Source: Lepisosteus oculatus | Taxonomy: Eukaryota > Chordata > Actinopteri > Semionotiformes > Lepisosteidae | DNA length: 64,000 nt | Assembly (NCBI RefSeq): GCF_040954835.1 | Contig: NC_090711.1 | Span: forward strand, 9,245,501 to 9,309,500 | Direction of reading: 5' to 3' | Shown: positions 1-33,399 of the stretch, piece after piece | Layout: each line of letters begins with the position of its first letter | Numbering within the stretch: the first letter of the stretch is position 1 | Translations under genes and position numbers: made by a program | Notes under the pieces: generated by a model | The model's input: only the letters and a program-made list of their open reading frames with translations | The model's database searches: none | What the model was told of the DNA's origin: nothing

Positions 1-1460
1 GGCTTCTCTGAATGAGTGTTGATACCGCGTTTAACAGAATTCCAATGTGCACTAGTAATAATTCGTGTTCTAACATTTTCACATTCATATTTTGTCTACT
101 ACGCAGTATTTGCCATGTTAAAGTCGTGTTCACATCTGTGCATCTGAAACTCGTCGTGCTGATTTTAGACCTGCGTGATATTAATTCGACTTTCAGTTAT
201 AATACTTTCCCACCTAACGACGACTCAATGACTCAAAATAAATGTTGCACAGAAATTGTATCTGACGCTGCCACCGAGGATTGCAATGTTTTGGACGTGT
301 TTGTATGCTCTTTTGCAAAACTCCCAACATTTAGAGGCCTAAACAACCCAGACAACTTGATCACTAAAAAACGAAGCGTAAACACGCAAAAGTAGATTCA
401 GGACAGCGACGGGAAGAAACACACGTTATGCGCACGAATGGGCATTTTTTTGCTTAGAATAACTTCCTTGAAGCCACGATGCTGGAACATAAACTACGTT
501 TGGAACCATGCCAAATAATAACGTAGGATCGCCTTGTTTTGAAAACAAAAATAAAAATGACCGCTCTCGTTGTCACATTTCGCCAACTAGGTATATATAT
601 ATATTCATTGCACAACCCATATTTTAAGTTATATATCCATTTTGATCCTTTAGAAACAATAACGGGGCTATAGAAACATTTAAAAAAAGTAACTGGCAAG
701 TTGTCACATTAGCGTGAACACTAAATCGCTGAAAGTCGATATCCAGTTTCTCAGGAGCGCGCTAAAGACAAAACGGGTTTATATTTGTGCAATACAACAT
801 ATAATATAACTTACTTCTCAGATGCTGCTCTTACAAGGAATAATTGTTAACAGGCGATAGACTCTGTGCATTCCCTGTACGCTATTTTGATTCACATTGT
901 CCACTTTGGACCCCGTTGAAGTTGGAACTCGGCACCAGGGAATTGGAATTTAGGAGGGAGTGTTTTCCACACTACCGTAATTATTATAATTGTAGTTCCT
1001 TTAAAAAAAACCTCTCCCTTAATGCGATCTCACTCTTTACTGTGCACTTGAAAGCTACTCGAAGCTTTGAAACTAAGGGGGAAAAAAATCACAAAAATAC
1101 GAAATACTGTAACTCACCTGCGACGACACTGAGGATGTTAATTGTGATCCCTGCAGTGGTATTTAATCCGCTTCATTCCCTCTGTAATAAAGCCACAATG
1201 ATGGCGTGTATTTAAAAAAAACATCCCGGAGAAATTTGGGATGTACATTTTATTGCAAAAGAGAAATGAAGAATAATGACAGGTGAAAAATAGCCGGACA
1301 GGTATTTACTGTCTAGACCTCGGACACTTCATGTTAAACTCATGGGTGTCTGCTGCCGCCTGGAGGTTTGCGGATATCAGGGAACTGAATTAAACCAACA
1401 GAGTTTAGTTTGGACTACGTTGAAGAGGCTGATGTACTAAGAATGAATAGAAGCTTCCTT

Positions 1461-1503
1461 CACCCATCCATCCATTTTCAATCCGCTTATCCTGGTAATT
1501 CTC
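1461..1503 (-). mobile_element. SINE tail fragment
   Basis: catccatccattttcaatcc followed by gcttatcctggtaattctcg is the reversed 3' tail of the 16002-16309 family. Confidence 0.5.
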
Positions 1504-2740
1504 GTGGCGTACGGAAATTAAAGAAAAATGTTTTTTTTTAAAATAAATCAATCAGTATATGTTACGTACAATATCGATTAATATATTCCAAAGGCTTTTA
1601 CCTGACGTTTCAAATTGATAAATAGGGATTAAAAATAATTGCGCAAAACCTAGTAAAACTGTGCCGGTGTCTGTCGAAATAGTGTCTGTTCGCAGTCAGT
1701 CCATCTGAGCTCTAAATTCCCAAAGCTAATTGTTGACTTGTTCCAGCTGCTTCTCTAGATCTGTCTTCACCCAGTTTCTTGGTTTCCAGAAATATCCCAC
1801 TTCTAGGGTACTGTTTCCAGCAAAGTCACCCACAGAACTCGTACTGGGCAGCCTGTCCTCTACTTGCTTGCCACGCTAAACAGCTCTTTCTAGTGGGCCA
1901 GTGGTGCTTGACACTCACGGGTGGGAATGATGCGGGACCAGATACTCCAACCGCTTGGAGCGTTGAACAGCCTGACGTCCATTATTCTCACCGGGTCGTC
2001 TTGGTGAGCCAGGAGAGGCCGTCTACCTGCTTCAGAAAACTGGAGGAAATACAAAAGTACTAGACATCTGTTCTCTACAGGCAGGAGAAAGTCAATTCAA
2101 TGTTGTTACAACTGACTTTTTCCCCCCACGTGAAGCACTACCTGTTTTTTTTTCAGTAGAAATGCGACAAGAGCACTGACTCGCACTGCATTCGAGAGTG
2201 CTAACAGCTATTCGGGGATCGCATTTCCACAGGTTCTTTATCTTAAACACTGCCATGTTTTATCAAGTGTAGCTGAAATACTGTAGGTCTGTGATCTTAA
2301 AGATGAAGGTGAAGAACAGCTTTCGAATAAGACAAGTAATTCAGTAAATCAAATTCTCCCTTATCATCGCTAGTGTCCGAAGTTCTCCTGCTGGCTTTAC
2401 GATCAGATATTCTTGATATGTACTCAATTTTAGTGTTTATTTTTTTTTATCGTAAAAAATGTGAGATACTTAAACCTTGCAAATATGACTGTTGCCGCAA
2501 GAGCGCGCCACCGACTCTAAAGACTGCCTCCCAAGATAAAACAAAAATATTGCCGCGATTCCATTAAGAATTCGGGGTAAAAAAAAGACTGGGAATTCAC
2601 GGTGTTAAAATAGTGGCTAGGGTCTTTATTAGTTGCCCTGGACTCTGCAGAGTGAGGTGACTGAAAAGCGTAGAATCGACTGCAGATTCTAAGAACTAGG
2701 AAGAGAAGGAGATCCTTAGGTTACACAGATAATAACAATT

Positions 2741-3028
2741 CCTTTCACTTATATAGTTATTTTCTGGACTCTCCACTCAAAGTGCTTCACAGGTAATGGG
2801 GACTCCCCTCCACCACCACCAATGTGCAGCCCCCACCTGGATGATGCGACAGCAGCCATAGTGTCCCAGTACGCTCCCCACACACCAGCTCTCAGTGGGG
2901 AGGAGAACAGAGTGATGAAGCCAGTTCAGAGATGGAGATTGTTAGTGGTCATGATTTTTAAAGGCCAGGGGGTACTTTGGTCAGGATACTGGGGTAATAC
3001 CCAGATGTTCGCTTTTCTGCCCCTCTAA
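2741..3028 (-). mobile_element. 5S-type SINE, 3' half only
   Basis: It shares ctccactcaaagtgcttcac, the CCACCACCACCAATGTG block and ggatgatgcgacagcagcc with the full-length copy, and lacks the 5S head. A 24-nt tandem duplication lies just beyond (3062-3109). Confidence 0.8.
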
Positions 3029-3061
3029 CCTTTCAGCCGGAGAAAAGTGTATCTGCTTTCC

Positions 3062-3109
3062 CTGGTATAAAGCTGGGAAGACTATCTGGTATAAAGCTGG
3101 GAAGAATAT
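3062..3109 (+). repeat. 24-nt tandem duplication
   Basis: Two units beginning ctggtataaagctgggaaga, differing at one base, lie just past a truncated SINE. Confidence 0.9.
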
Positions 3110-5430
3110 CTGATTTTGTCAGGACTACAGCTTCAGACGAAGGCAATACTGTACAGTATGTCGCTGGCAGACTGATAGGGTAGGACTGTTGGATTAGACG
3201 AAAGCTATCCGATAGGATTTTTTCCAACAATTGTACGTGATAAGAAAGGAGCTGCTACGCTATGATCTATATACAGACAGTTGTGACTAAAAAGTTCAAA
3301 GCTTGTAGGAATGTTTTTTATGGTCGAAACCGATTGAATGAACATCTTTGAAGTTAGAGAGAGTTAGAAAGACCGCAAGATACCAATCAATGCTTATCTT
3401 TGCTCAACAGGAGATTGTGACGATTTCGGCTGTGTTCACGTTTCTTTGCTGTGGACTTTGCTTAGTTCCAAACAATAAAACCATGTAGCACGTCAGAAAA
3501 ATGCAGCAAAAATGACCGAAACAACTGAACCAATTTGCTCCCCCTCACCCTGTGTGTGGCAGGGGTTATTGCTGTGAACAGTACCGTAAACACACAAGTG
3601 ATATTTTTGTTTTAGATTAGGTGGGTGAGATATATTTGGTGATTTTAGTTTTTTGAAGTATCCCCCGTCGGCTTTTTCCCATGTTACTTGTAATGTGCTT
3701 CAATATTGGCGTTGTAGGATAATTCTTTTTTTTTAAAGTTTATAAACACCATAGTTACTTTGGCAAACTTCGAAAGCTCACCCGCTATAAGATGCGACTC
3801 TGCGTTCGTATTGTCTAAATAACGGGTTTATTTTGTAAACGATATGAGGATAAGGAACACTTCACTGAGCTTGTTAGTTCACATATCTGCTTTATCCAGT
3901 CCCTACGTATCAGCTCCTAGTTTTTACCATTACCTTATGATTATATTGCCTATTGTAATGTCAAGCCCCAGGATAAATGTTACAATTATATTAAGCCCAC
4001 GGTACTGCGTACAGCACACTGTGTAATATCACGGTCTGTCAGAATAGCGAGAAATTAAAGCACGCCGGGCCGTCTGTAGTAACAGCAAGATGGCCGCTAG
4101 AAGCCACTGTTGCCTTACGGAAAAAGGAGAAGATGCCATACAGCGTACAAGATCTTGTTTTCTTAAAACGGTTTCAGGGTTACATGAACTGAACTTGGGT
4201 ACTCCGGGACAATGGCTGGAGACCTCCGTTATCAATGTAGGAATTAGTCAGATGACTATTTTCACTATCTCAATTTTCCATTTTTATCCGTCGTGTTCTT
4301 TTCTCATTTGGTATCTAGAGGCGCCCTATTGTAAATTAATTACATCTTGTCTGTAAAAATGTTATGTTACGTACATTTACAGCAGTGGTGCTCTTCTTTT
4401 TATTCTAATTGCATCCTAAATTAGTGTCTCTCTGTTCAAGGGGAACCGCAACGCTATTGTTTTATATTTCGGGGTTAGAAAAATTCAGCATTGATGAGTG
4501 CATTACACAGTAATTGTAAAACCTCCAGTTTACATCACGAAATAGATTTCCAGGTATGCACAGCACCATATTGCCGTCATTTTCTGCGATTCAGAACGAG
4601 ACAACAAAACTTCAGGTAAAGTGAAGCGGCTTGCGAATACATCTCTTTTAATCCAATAGAAATATTTGAAAGATTTGGGATTTTGAGATGGTTTGGCTGA
4701 TAAATGGAACTTACTTGTTAACTCTGTATGCACGTTGGAAACGTTCTGCGGTGAAATGTCTGCTGCACCGCCTGTACTTATTCGGTCGTACATCACATTA
4801 CATTAGTCACTACAGTGACTAGTGAGCAGTTAGGGCCACATCACGTCACAATTCATGGCAAAACCAGGGGTTTGCGACAACATACAAAAAAGTCAACAAA
4901 GTGTATTTTTTTTTCTTTACATCAATGAATTTATTTTATTAATGAGATTAAATAATCGGTCTGAGAAACTGTCACTGCAGTTCCCCTTAAGAGCTTGGTG
5001 TAGACACCCAGGAGGTTTTGGAACAGAACTAAATATTCTTTCTAAATCTTTTCATAAATATAATTTTCAGAACTGGATTGGAGTCTCAGTTGTTCCAAGT
5101 CATTTCTCAGTATTTTGACTGAGGCAGAGCACAGATCATGATTACAATGGTGCCCTGAATTGATTTAAATATATGGATTAGATATGACTACTACTGAAGC
5201 AGCATACTTTGCATATGGATTTTGAACACAGCTGTCTTTCTTTACCACAGCTTCAAATTATGACCCAAGTCCTTAATAGCTGTTTGTGTGTGATGCAGTT
5301 CAGAAGAGTTTTCCTTTGAAGGGTCATCTACCTGATGAGACTGGACACTACTTGCAATGAAAGAAGCAAAAACACATGTGATCCGTGGTGATGTGTACTT
5401 TGACACACTGTCATGTTGCCTTTAGCCAGT

Positions 5431-5755
5431 AGGCATATCACCCTGCAACTCACAACTGGCAAACCACTGAAGCTCAGCATGTGTGAGCCTGGTCAGTACC
5501 TGGATGAGAGACCTCCTGAGAAAAACTAAGGTTGCTGCTGGAAGAGGTGTTAGTGGGGCCAGCAGGGGGCCACCCCGCAGTCCATTTGGGTCCCAATGCC
5601 CCAGTATAGTGACGGGGACACTATACTGTAAAATAGGCGATGTCCTTCGGATGAGATATAAAACAGAGGTCCTGACTCTCTGTGGTCATTAAAAATCTCA
5701 GGGCGTTTCTCGAAAAGAGTAGGTGTAACCCTGGCGTCCTGGCCAAATTTCCCAT
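5431..5755 (+). mobile_element. 5S-rRNA-derived SINE, 3' truncated
   Basis: The 5S-like head (catatcaccctgcaactcac, then cagtacctggatgagagacc) is followed by the family body (ccagcagggggccacc, atgtccttcggatgagatat). It stops at about 5755, before the tail. Same family as 24601-25163 on the opposite strand. Confidence 0.85.
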
Positions 5756-6524
5756 CAATCAATTATCAATGTCAATTGCAAATGTCAGATTCAGGTTTGG
5801 CATTAAAAAAAGATCAAATGGCAGCAGCAACTACAAGGAGTCACCCAAGCTTCAGTATTATGTGTCTGGGTCCTTTGTTTACTGAGTTAATTAAGAAAAC
5901 CATGTGTGTATTTTAACACGTACACTGATCATGGCGAAACACAAGAAGTGACTTCACAGGTTCGTTAAAGAAGAGTACTCTGAGGAGGATGGCAATTTAT
6001 GAGTCACAGGTGTGAAACTGTGCCTGCCGATTAGGTAGAGCATGAGGAAACTGTTGAATTACTGGCCCGAATTCAAAAGGAATGATCTCGTTTGGGCAGG
6101 TAGCTTTTAATAAACAGATGTCAGAGGATTACCTGGGCCATTGTCATACACTGAGACACCACATGCTTTCACCCAAAACAAATGCCTTTTTGTTTTTGTT
6201 TTGGCCTTTACCTCCAAGCTACAGACTTCACTCTGTGCTGCCCTCATCACTACCAACAAATATAATCATTCTTTTCATTACACATCAGGCAACAAAGCTT
6301 TGTCTTATCAACCAGAGTATGACTCAACAGGCTGAAAATCCTAAGCTTTATAAAGGATAGTTTCATAAATTGAAAGATGAACCTACAAGAAGCAGTGTAG
6401 AAATGAGCTATTTTCTTAAAATGAAGTATTTTCACAGATAGATTTTAAATTCTAACTTCCAGTAGTGTATATTTGCTTGTTTGAAGGTAAGTATCAGCCT
6501 GCCCCAACATTGGCCTTATGCTTG

Positions 6525-6725
6525 TTTACAGTCCCCTCCGGGACTGTCGGTGGAATGGTCCTCCCCTTGTGGGGGTCCCCTCGTCCCTCCGGGAGCTGTT
6601 CAGTGTGTCTTGAAGAGCCCCCCATAGCTGCGGCTTGTCATTAATTAGCCAAAACAGCTGTGGTAAGGAAGGCAACGTGCCGATCTTAATCCAGGGCTCC
6701 ACGTCCACCCTGAACACATCCCTGC
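6525..6725. repeat. GC-rich unassigned patch
   Basis: About 200 nt of much higher GC than its surroundings (cccctccgggactgtcggtg, cctcgtccctccgggagctg) with a 77-residue minus-strand open frame. Probably a fragment of an old transposon, but I do not recognise the family. Confidence 0.3.
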
Positions 6726-7469
6726 GTAATGCCACAATTGAAATATTCCTTGTTATCAAGGCAAAATTGTTTTTAGATTTTTCAATAAGTGATAAGTTCG
6801 TGAATAGGACTTTATTTTCTATTTGGAAGAGAAGAGACCAGAAGAAATTGTTTACATAGAAGAACCTTAAGGGGTTTTACTGAAAAAAAAAGAGTGTAAA
6901 GCAAGTATCAAACTAAATTAACTTGGGACTTTAGTTAACATTTTTTCATGTTTTCTTCATATCAAACTATATTAAGAATCCAAAGAAAAACTTATCACTT
7001 GTAACTGCAACAGATTCACAGAGTTATCAGGATATGACACTTCTATGTGGCAGGTGTATTGTCATTTTATCATCCAGACATGACATAAGTTAGTTAATTC
7101 AGTATGCTGATTAAAATTAGTCAACAACAGAAGGTGCCTGTTCACTGCTCTTAAACCTAGATGCCTCATGTCTCCTCATCTCATCCCAGATCAGCTGTAT
7201 AATAGTCATGTTCTCATCTTACAAGAAAACTATTCTTACTTGAGTAGCATGAAGATGCGTGTTGTTTTTGCACAGGAACCTGTCCTTTTATCTTGGCAAG
7301 GTATTGTGCTTCATGGTCTCCCATGTTGTGGTCATTGATGGTCATTGATGGATTGTTTGGCTGTAATGTCCTGAGAACTTGTAGCAGCATGTCCAGTTAC
7401 TGCAGAGTTACTGCTTGGTTATTCCAGCTGGAAAATGCATAATGAAATTGAAGAGCTAAACAGAGGGTC

Positions 7470-8050
7470 TAAGGAACTAAATTAGCCTTTATTGACTCTA
7501 AGGGAATTTGTCTTACACATCAAGAGCTCATAAACATCTAATATATATGACAATAATACAATACAACAACAGTACAATACCGTGATACAAAACACCATTG
7601 AACAACACTGCTCAGTCAGAACTCTTCCAGTACCATAGGATTAAATAACAGACAATTAGCATGTAAAGAGTAAAAAAACAACATCAATAATAAGATCTCT
7701 ATGTGCAAACAATCTTTTCATTGTTCAGCGATTGAATGCTTTTTAGGTATAAAGGAAGTAAATGCTCTCTTAGTCTTTATACAGAAGATCTTTCCTGAGG
7801 GTAAGATCAGGAAAGATACCTCTTTCCTGAGGGTAAGAGATTAGATTCTAAAAATTGTGGATGAGAGGGGTCATTTATGATTTTATGTGCCAGATTAATA
7901 ATATTTGTTAAGTTAGACATGTTATTGAGTCCAGGGATGCGCTGGTATTCTTGTCAGAAGTCCTGATCACTTTGTTCAACTTGTTTTTGTTCTGCAAGGA
8001 CAGGGCACCTCCCCAGCTCTGAATGCAAAAGGTCAAATACTCTGAATATA
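7470..8050 (-). mobile_element. LINE remnant, reverse-transcriptase C-terminal region
   Basis: On the minus strand, conceptual translation gives interrupted matches to the C-terminal part typical of fish LINE ORF2s, notably NLAHKIINDPSHP and LLPSGKRY. The + strand end (tttattgactctaagggaat) resembles the common repeat terminus. Stops are present and a small internal duplication lies at 7789-7838, so it is not functional. Confidence 0.5.
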
Positions 8051-11000
8051 GCTCTCGTAAAAAAACTGGCAACATTGTGAAAGACGAACATGTACTGCAT
8101 GCAGCTTTGTGCCTTGAACCAATCAGAAGCTCAGAGCTGTGCTACAGAGAACATACTGTAGAACTCTTTATGGCAGTGACAACCGATTAGCTGAGCCTGC
8201 TTTGTGAAGGAACCCCATGAGCACAGGATGGCAGTTTCTGAAAACATTAAAAAACAAATTACATTACTCTGGACTGGAATTTGTATGCTTTGTATCATTG
8301 GTATGCCCAAAATCAATTTATATTTTAGTTTTTTTAACTTTTATTATGAGTACAAAGCTTAGGTATTCTGGTTAATAAAATAATAAGTCTTCTATATACC
8401 TTTGGATTCATCTTCATATATTTTATTTATAAAAATAAATGATAAGTTTATCTATGCAGCCTTGTCGTAAGCTCTAGAAGACTGTGTAGAATCGTCATGT
8501 TAAAATCTAACACTATTTGTTTGACTTACTGCATATGCATTATGCAACATGTATTAGTTTATTTGTTGCTAGGTTTTTTATAGTATAGTTTTCAGGATGT
8601 TTTAGTTCCTGTTCAGAGTGTTTGTAATAAATATTTTCATTCCTCATGTACAAACAGAAACCAAAGCCGTTCGACATATGAACATTTCTTAGAAAAATAC
8701 AAGAATATGGCAACAACTGCCATATAAAACTATAAGTAATTATTATAATTATTAAAAAAAAAATATATACAATAAAAAGGAGGTAGAATGCAACCCTTTT
8801 CCCTGTGTACACATTACTTTAATTTGCCAGTTAGAAATAACCAAACACATCGGTAGAAAATATTAACAGTCTAATGTCATTTCAAGAAAACTTCATTGTG
8901 CCTGAGTCCCACTGACTCATCTTAGTCTTGCCATATTTTATGTCTTCTCCAATGTGAGCAGCAGTCACATTACACTGCATATGCTAAGTCACTGTATGCT
9001 GAATGTCAGACTGTGACGTCAAACAACAAGAATTCAATAATGCTGGTGAGCAGAGCTGAAATGTATTACATCACAACATATATCTGTGACGCCTTGTTAG
9101 ATGTTAGAAAACAAATATTTTCCTAAATATTTAGACAATGAGGAAAAATCCAAATAATTTTCTGAAATTCTGTAAAATACTCTACAGTGCGTCATTTTCT
9201 ATTACATAGTTTTACGTATTCAAATGTACTCACCGTGTTTGTTAAATAATTGGGAAACTTATTTTGATGAAAGAGACATCTGCAGGACAAAGCATAAATA
9301 AACAGAATTAAGCATGTCCAATTATTTGATGTTTTCCTTTGGTTAAGCAAAACAGGAAAGCAGAAAAAACATCTGTTTTTAATGAGCACTAAACAAAAAA
9401 GACAAATGATAGCTCTTCCGCTCTCTGAATGGGGCTGTACAAAGCTGATCTTATAAACTAGAAGAAAATCTTAGAAGTCCTGGTGGGGTCATATATTTTC
9501 CCTAATCTAAACATGAGTCAAAGTTTGCCGTTCAGTTTCTTTTACTCATGATCTTAATTGAGCCTTAGTTTAGTAATTAAAATATACAGAAAAACTTCAT
9601 CAACGTGTGGTCTGAGAGTTTTGAGAAGCTGATTGTGTGTAAGGAACCCACGTACACTATCCCCCAAAACATTCTTACTTCACAAATATGATTATGATCA
9701 ACCCTTAATGGAATCAATGAATCAAAGCTTGAATCCAGTATTTTACACAATATTCATGGTATTCCTACACCATGGGTTCTCAGGCTTCAGTGACCTGTTT
9801 CAACACCATCTGACCCCAGAGACTTCTGCTGAAGCTAATTTATCACAGAGTGAAAAATCTATTTTATCCAGTACTTCTGTCATTTCTCAGGTGTGCTGAG
9901 AAAGCCTCCTGGTTTGATTGAATCTGACAGTGTGTGTTTTGATGGTATTTAATCTTTCAGCATTTGCACTGGCCATTGTACAGTAGGTGGTCCTGTGGGC
10001 TGTCCCAACAAATGTCTTGTGGGCCAGAGATCATGGAAAAAACTCTTACTATGTAGTTTAAACCCACAGAAAAAGCTGTCCATATTTAAATTCTAAATAG
10101 CTTGGGCCCACATGACTTCTCTGGCACAGTGCAGCTATGGATACAGATTTTAGGGTAATATCTTCATGGACTCTCAGTTTGCTCTTTTTTACCTCTTAAA
10201 ACAGAAACAGCTCTACAGCTCAGACCCTGCTCATGATGGCCCTGTTGTTGAGGGTATCACGGACAGCACGTGCTCTGTTTTGTTAGGATTATTCTGATTT
10301 TGATGAAGACCAGTCCTGGAATTCTATATGAAACATAAGGTATGCATACAGTACATCTACTGATATTATAGGAACTAAGGTTGTTCAGTATAAATAATGT
10401 TTTGTATATTCACAATCTGTTCGCAAAGATCTGATACATTGTAACTGAATGTAAAAACCACATAAACACAGGCTACCAAATGTTTGCAATAAGAGGGTTA
10501 CTCCAAGCACTAATTAGCCTCATTAACTCTTATTAAGAAGAGTGCTTTACAATTTAGCTGTGAATGCCACCTTAACAGGGGATATAGTTTTTCTATACAC
10601 TCTCAAATGGGTAGTTGGTCATTTATAGTATGGAGACCCAGAACACTATGTTAATAAGTTTGTTTCTTATTAATGTAATAGCTTACATTGCATTTAATAT
10701 TTTATATGAATGCAGTAATTTTAACCTTGAATTTCCTCATAAAACAAAAATGAAAAGCACAGCTCAGTTCAAAACCACTGTAATCTCATTACTGGGGGAT
10801 AATTTTAGAGAATATTAGAGGTTAATCTGTAGAGCACTAAAACAAACAGTACAAGTAAATGATCTGGCAAAATTATATAGCTCTGAGTCCAACAAATACC
10901 CATGAATAGTTTTACCTTTCTTTCCATCTAGTTGATATATGTTAACATCAGTGCTCATTATATAATTATCTATACGATATAATGTAAGCATGCTTAATTT

Positions 11001-11652
11001 AATGTGTGGTACTTTGCATACAACTGTATTATGTACTTAAAAGTTTCATTGTAGCTAATCCATTACATTTAGAAAACAAATTAAGCTGATTCATTCTCAA
11101 GTTCTCTTTATCATTTTTTTTCTCTTGACAGATCCATAAAGCTAAAATGCTGCCTTTTGTACTATATAATACAGATCTATCAGGATCAAGTAGAACAACG
11201 GAAAATGTCAACCATCAAACAGCAGTGTATTCCATAGTTATTCTGTATGCAAATGTGTTGTTGTTTCTGTGTGGATCTTAAGATATTTTGTACTGGCCAT
11301 GTTAAGAATCATCTTTATAATTCAGATTCCCAGAACAAAGTGATCTAATTAATCGATGTCATGACGGCATCAGAGAGTGAGAATTCAGCTGGAGATTTGT
11401 CCTGAGCTAATACCTTCGGTATAACAGCAGTGCACAGGCCTTTGCAATGTGAAAGGCAGGACTGAAAGACAAGTTTTGCAACACCCCTGTCGATGTCACT
11501 GCTATTACGCAATCCCTTATGACACATACCTCCTCTCCTCACATACTGTAGCTGTGCTGCAGTACAAAAGGTCCACTTGTTGCTACCTCTCCTCTTGCTA
11601 ACAGCTCAATACAAAATCAGAACCAGCATCACATCAGTAGAAGACTATTGCA

Positions 11653-31769
<20,117 letters not shown>

Positions 31770-32257
31770 CGGCTGGCAAAACAGCATGTCACCTCCGCCA
31801 TTGCTATCACTTTCAGTAAACACTCATCCAATTCAGGGTCACAGTGGCCTGGAAGCACGGGGCACAAGGTGGGGTACACCCTGGATGGGACATCAGTCCA
31901 CCACAGGGCACACAGAGAAACACACACTCCCACCTGTGCCAATTTTAAAGAAACCAATTAACCTACCAGTATGTCTTTGCACTGTGGGAGGAAACCCATG
32001 TGAATGTGTGGAGAACATGCAAACTCCACACTGATAGCACCCCAGGAATTGAACCCAGGGCCCCAGCACTGTGAGAGAGCAATACTAATCATTGTGCCAC
32101 CGTACTGCTTTGTTGAAACATTGAACAATGAGTAATTTAATATTGTTGTAAATCATACTGATATTTATATCACAAAGTTGTATTTTATTCATCACATTGT
32201 AAATACAGTAAATATAGATATGTTTGTATTATTTTAATTATGTCTATCTCTAATAAA
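31770..32257 (+). other. PTGIS: PTGIS 3' UTR to candidate polyadenylation signal
   Basis: The only well-placed AATAAA downstream of the stop is at 32252-32257 (taataaacat), followed within 50 nt by a T/G-rich stretch (gagttgttttt). About 310 nt of this roughly 490-nt UTR is a SINE in antisense orientation (31806-32113). The UTR end is inferred, not observed. Confidence 0.6.
31806..32113 (-). mobile_element. tRNA-like SINE, antisense in PTGIS 3' UTR
   Basis: It contains aattcagggtcacagtggcc, ccagtatgtctttgcactgt, gggaggaaaccc, gaacatgcaaactccacact, ggaattgaacccagggcccc and attgtgccaccgtactg, nearly full length and reversed relative to 16002-16309. Confidence 0.82.
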
Positions 32258-33399
32258 CATCTTTTTCATGCTACACATTAAGGAGATATCTGTGAGTTGT
32301 TTTTAAAGTCTAGAGCCTGGCTTACCTGAAACAAGATGATATTAGTACACTCTATAGATAATGTGATTTGCATAGATCCATAGAAAATGTATAACTCTTA
32401 GCTTTCTGTCTTCCTTGTAAACCTGCAGAAGTGAAGAGAAGGAAATGTAGTATCTGCATTGTCTAGAGCTACTAAAGGACACAACCATAGAAAACACACC
32501 TCTAGTTCCATACTGTACATAGCTCGCGCAAGTGACAGAATTCAAGGACCACTACTTAAAAAAATAAAAGAAAGCCAGCTGTTGCAACCAAAAGCCAAAT
32601 AATTTTAGCAATGAGCTGCTGAAAAACTAGCCTGATGGAAAGATCGGTCCTATATTAGTCCACAGTCCACTGGCGTCTCACTCAAACATCACTGAAAAAT
32701 CAGAAATCAACCTACAAGATCTGAAAGTAAGAACTGTCAGTATGACACTTTGCAGATACCGTATAATCTGATCAGCAGCAAAAGGGCATGTCATTTCAGG
32801 GAAAAAAAAGCAAAAATTATCCACTATTCTATGTTCCTACAACAAGGATCATCGGAAAAGCATCTTGGTTTGTAGCATGTGAAAGGAAGCATTCAGTAAG
32901 ATCATGTCGGATGCCATCTGTCAGGCTGGCTGTTATCTGTCGGTGAGAAATACAAAGCCTGCGTTCACACCCTGATCCAAATGGTGTTATTGATGGACAG
33001 TGTGCTTGAGCTGAAGGTGTTAATGAAAAGCTTCACATGTGAAAGTGGGCAAGCTGGAAGCTTTCACAGAAAAGATAAACGTGTTTCTAAGGATGAGTTT
33101 GCAAGGAGGGCTACAGTTCAGTGGACAGAAAAGCTTGGTTTTGAGCTTCTAGCCCACGCACTTCAGTACAGTGACCTTCAAAGATGAGAACAAAGACCCA
33201 GAGTAGGTGCAGGAAGGGCTCAGGGACCCATCAGCATTTTATTACAACCCTGTGAACCAGTGGAGCACATTGGGTAGAGATATCCGTTCTCTTAAAGGTT
33301 TCATTCACAAGCACAAAGCAGAAACTACAGTATTGCAACATTTAATTTGAAAGGCACGCTAAATGTGAATAGATCCAGTTAGGATTCCAAAAATATACA

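Larger units (their letters stand above)
1..4880. promoter_or_regulatory. CpG-retaining domain at left edge, no recognised exon
   Basis: CpG is dense throughout (for example 361-440, 720-770, 1920-2010, 2490-2560, 4050-4100, 4740-4800) and falls abruptly after about 4880. This is the signature of an unmethylated region, usually a promoter. None of the open frames resembles a known protein. At 4087-4097, aagatggccgc is one base off a YY1-type site. The gene it would serve may lie left of the window. Confidence 0.45.
4881..11652. other. Intergenic region upstream of PTGIS
   Basis: AT-rich sequence with a 5S-derived SINE (5431-5755), a GC-rich unassigned patch (6525-6725) and a LINE remnant (7470-8050). 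8100-11300 shows nothing recognisable. The PTGIS promoter and 5' UTR must lie in the last few hundred bases, but no TATA box or clear start site is visible. Confidence 0.7.

Noticed and set aside
12..395. 127-codon open frame at the left edge
   Set aside because: No recognisable family, no splice context, and in-frame content looks random (Ser/Cys/Phe/Asn-rich); likely chance in the CpG-rich domain.
591..604. tatatatata run as TATA box
   Set aside because: Simple TA microsatellite with no associated start evidence.
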